Source: Halovenus aranensis (GTDB lineage Archaea > Halobacteriota > Halobacteria > Halobacteriales > Haloarculaceae). Taken from it: DNA of 64,000 nucleotides. A program made the translations under genes and the position numbers. The notes below the pieces were generated by a model. That model was not told the origin of the DNA and ran no database searches. It worked only from the letters and a program-made list of their open reading frames with translations. Numbering within the stretch: the first letter of the stretch is position 1; every line of letters starts with the position of its first letter. Of this stretch, positions 62,250 through 64,000 are shown in pieces. Location: positions 1-64,000 of the forward strand of contig NZ_FNFC01000001.1 of the NCBI RefSeq assembly GCF_900100385.1, read 5' to 3'.

Positions 62250-62989
62250 TAGCGTACGAACACGGAACGACACTGTTTCACCGGCTCGACCCACGCTCGA
62301 AACTCGTCGCACAGTTTGGCTTCGCGTTTGCCGCTGTGACGACGACGGAGCCATCTGTGGTGGCTGTGCTCTCGCTTGTGGCGCTTGGCACGCTCGCGGT
62401 CGCTCGACTCTCGGTGTTCCGTGTCCTCTGGACGTACCGGTTCGTTCTGGTACTTCTGGCCCTTGGCCCGCTGTTTGCGAGTCTCAGGTTCGGTCCGCCG
62501 TGGCTCGCTCTCGAACACGCGCCACCTTCCCTCCTTGCGGGCTATCAGGTCGTGCTCGTGTTGTTCGTCTCGGCGGCATACGTCAGGACGACGCCGGTCC
62601 GGGAGACGCGTGCCGCTATCCAGCGACACGTCCCTGGCAGAGCCGGCCAGTTGCTCGGCACCGGTGTCGGGCTCGTGTTCCGCTTTTTCCCCGTCGTCCT
62701 TCGTGACGTTCGCCGGGCGCGGCTGGCGCTCCGTGCCCGTGGCGGAGACGAACTGTCGACCCGCGAGCGGATACAGCGCCTGTCGCTACTCACCGTCGAG
62801 CAGGCGTTTTCGCGGGGAGAACGGCTGGCGCTCGCGCTCCGAGCGCGGTGTTTCTCGTGGAATCCGACCCTGCCACGGCTGGCCTTCGGACGGGCCGATT
62901 ATCCGCTCGTGGCCGCCGGACTCCTCCTCACTGGATTGGGATTCGTTCAGGTTCTCGGTCTCCCTGCTGCCGGCTCGCTTCCGGTCTGA
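62246..62989 (+). CDS. bioN: Energy-coupling-factor transmembrane component BioN
   Basis: This 247-residue membrane T-component has HRLDPRSKLVAQFGFAFAAV near the start. The two Ala-Arg-Gly-type coupling motifs are DVRRARLALRARGGDE and RGERLALALRARCFSW. These helices dock onto the ATPase. It completes the biotin ECF module after bioY and bioM (4-bp overlap). Confidence 0.93.
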   Translation: MIAYEHGTTLFHRLDPRSKLVAQFGFAFAAVTTTEPSVVAVLSLVALGTLAVARLSVFRVLWTYRFVLVLLALGPLFASLRFGPPWLALEHAPPSLLAGYQVVLVLFVSAAYVRTTPVRETRAAIQRHVPGRAGQLLGTGVGLVFRFFPVVLRDVRRARLALRARGGDELSTRERIQRLSLLTVEQAFSRGERLALALRARCFSWNPTLPRLAFGRADYPLVAAGLLLTGLGFVQVLGLPAAGSLPV

Positions 62990-63004
62990 AAGCAGGCCAG
63001 CAAG

Positions 63005-63559
63005 TCACAGTGACGGCTTCTTCTCGCCGGCCGGCACGACCACGTCGAGCCAGTTCTCCTCGGGCGGAAGCGGGCAGGCGAAGGTCTCGCTGTAGGCACA
63101 GAACGGCGAGTACGCCAGATTGAAGTCGAGTTCGACGGTGTCGCCGTCGGCAATGTCGCCCTCGGGTTCGAGTTCGAGATAGCGACCGTCCTTGTAGGTC
63201 TGTTGCCCGGTCGTCTTGTCGCGGAATGGGACGAAAATCGCGTCGTCGGGCTGCTGACGATAGCCCGCCAGTGTCTGCGCTTCGCCGCGCATCTCGACGG
63301 CGAACTCGAAGACACGCTTGTACGTGACCGTCCGGCCGTCCGAGGTGTCGAGTTCGACCGTCTCGGGGTCGTCGAACCGTGTCACGTTGGCCTCGACCCG
63401 ATAGGCCGTGTCTGGCTCGAAATACGCCAGACCGTCGAAGTCGTCGCGCTTCTCGGGCGGAATCGGTGACTGTCTGTGTGTGGCAAAGAAGTCGTCTTTC
63501 TCTGCGCGTTTCTCTCCCAACGTCCGGGCGTACTCGCTGTCTGCGGTCGAATCGTCCAT
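63005..63559 (-). CDS. DUF1684 family protein
   Basis: This 184-residue soluble protein has the DUF1684 pattern: FFATHRQSPIPPEKRDDFDGLAYFEPD, then FVPFRDKTTGQQTYKDGRYLELE and FNLAYSPFCAYSETFACPLPPEENW. The function of the family is unknown. The ATG at 63559 gives the usual start; upstream in-frame sequence is non-coding in character. It is convergent with bioN and follows the redoxin gene on the same strand. Confidence 0.9.
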   Translation of the reverse strand: MDDSTADSEYARTLGEKRAEKDDFFATHRQSPIPPEKRDDFDGLAYFEPDTAYRVEANVTRFDDPETVELDTSDGRTVTYKRVFEFAVEMRGEAQTLAGYRQQPDDAIFVPFRDKTTGQQTYKDGRYLELEPEGDIADGDTVELDFNLAYSPFCAYSETFACPLPPEENWLDVVVPAGEKKPSL

Positions 63560-63608
63560 ACGTGACCGTCGGCTGCGAGCCGTATCAGGGTGACGTTGCC
63601 ACCCCAGT

Positions 63609-64000
63609 CTACCGGTGCTCGTCGATGGCCGCGTAGATTTCGTCGAGTTCCGGGCGGTCCCAGGTCGAGGACCCCTCGTGTGTGTAGACGATTGTGGGGT
63701 CGCCGTCCCGGCAGTCGAGTAGGACCGCCTTCGGCATCCGACCGAGCAGGTCGCTGAACCGGCCCAGCGGCCCGAACCGGACGGGCTGGTCGTACTCCGA
63801 GCCGGCGGTCGTCTCGGGGTCGGCACAGAGCGGATAGGGCAGGTCGTACTCCTCTTGCCAGGTCTGAACGCGCTCGCGTGGCTCGGGGACGATGGAGACA
63901 ACTTCGGTGTTGCGCGCGCGAAACTCGTCGTACCAGTCGGCGAACACCTGCACCTGCTTGCGACAGTTCCCGCAGTGGTGGTCGCGCTGGAGCAACAACA
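63609..64000 (-). CDS. Redoxin/peroxiredoxin-like protein, 5' part cut by the window edge
   Basis: This 3' portion (about 130 residues) starts within LLLQRDHHCGNCRKQVQ, where CGNC resembles the resolving/peroxidatic region of an AhpC/TSA-like redoxin. It continues with SIVPEPRERVQTWQEEYDLPYPLCADPE and VVYTHEGSSTWDRPELDEI. The reading frame is open to the right edge, so the start codon is outside. It probably reduces peroxides or thiols in the cytoplasm. It lies 49 bp before the DUF1684 gene on the same strand. Confidence 0.8.
   Translation of the reverse strand, partial: LLLQRDHHCGNCRKQVQVFADWYDEFRARNTEVVSIVPEPRERVQTWQEEYDLPYPLCADPETTAGSEYDQPVRFGPLGRFSDLLGRMPKAVLLDCRDGDPTIVYTHEGSSTWDRPELDEIYAAIDEHR

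Overview
The window looks like chromosomal DNA of a haloarchaeon (class Halobacteria). The evidence is high GC, strongly acidic predicted proteins, an archaellum (arl/fla) locus, an archaeal che operon, retinal-biosynthesis genes, archaeal S12 and S7 ribosomal proteins, and TATA-box promoters placed for leaderless transcripts. I cannot name the genus from the sequence alone.

Layout. 1-0.7 kb holds the 5' part of an insertion-sequence transposase, running off the left edge, and a tRNA-Arg(TCU). 0.75-23.6 kb is one motility island. It contains a leftward block (DUF373 membrane protein, HEAT-repeat taxis protein, cheR, cheA, cheB), then rightward cheW, a KaiC/RecA-like ATPase, a small HTH and membrane protein pair, three tandem near-identical archaellins, a DUF7500-like protein, cheY, a two-domain cheC, cheD, and the archaellum motor genes arlCDE, arlF, an extra arlF-like gene, arlG, arlH, arlI and arlJ. 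CheA/CheW/CheY with the CheR/B/C/D adaptation proteins would steer a filament made from the three archaellins and driven by ArlI/ArlJ. The CheF adaptor, the prepilin peptidase ArlK and all chemoreceptors lie outside the window.

23.6-30.7 kb carries housekeeping and stress genes: a flavoprotein, DUF5807, a DHH phosphoesterase, three UspA-type proteins, a GNAT acetyltransferase and a possible stand-alone sensory protein. It ends in a crtY-brp operon that converts lycopene to beta-carotene and then retinal. That operon is preceded by an almost perfect Bat-type activator site next to its TATA box. 30.8-34.6 kb is carB with an unusual extra C-terminal domain of about 195 residues. 34.7-43.2 kb has two sensor histidine kinases, a thiamine-diphosphate enzyme and an unrecognised three-gene operon. 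That operon encodes a membrane protein with a degenerate kinase-like ATPase domain and two paralogous acidic proteins.

43.3-50.7 kb holds an HD hydrolase, an XPD/DinG-like Fe-S helicase divergent from a glycosidase-like protein with an altered catalytic motif, an archaeal coiled-coil protein with a structured leader, and an enolase-superfamily enzyme. 50.8-58.4 kb is a cluster of haloarchaeal pilin-like or surface proteins of unknown role (DUF7283, 7286, 7284, 7285 and 7311 types) plus a HerA-like ATPase. 58.4-64 kb holds a DUF420 protein, a zinc-ribbon membrane protein, rpsL-rpsG, a bioY-bioM-bioN biotin transporter operon behind a BirA-box-like operator, a DUF1684 protein, and a redoxin running off the right edge.

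The best candidates for something undescribed are the pseudokinase operon (39.7-43.2 kb), the pilin-like cluster with a HerA-type ATPase (50.8-58.4 kb) and the CarB fusion. DUF numbers are from memory of family patterns and no search was run.
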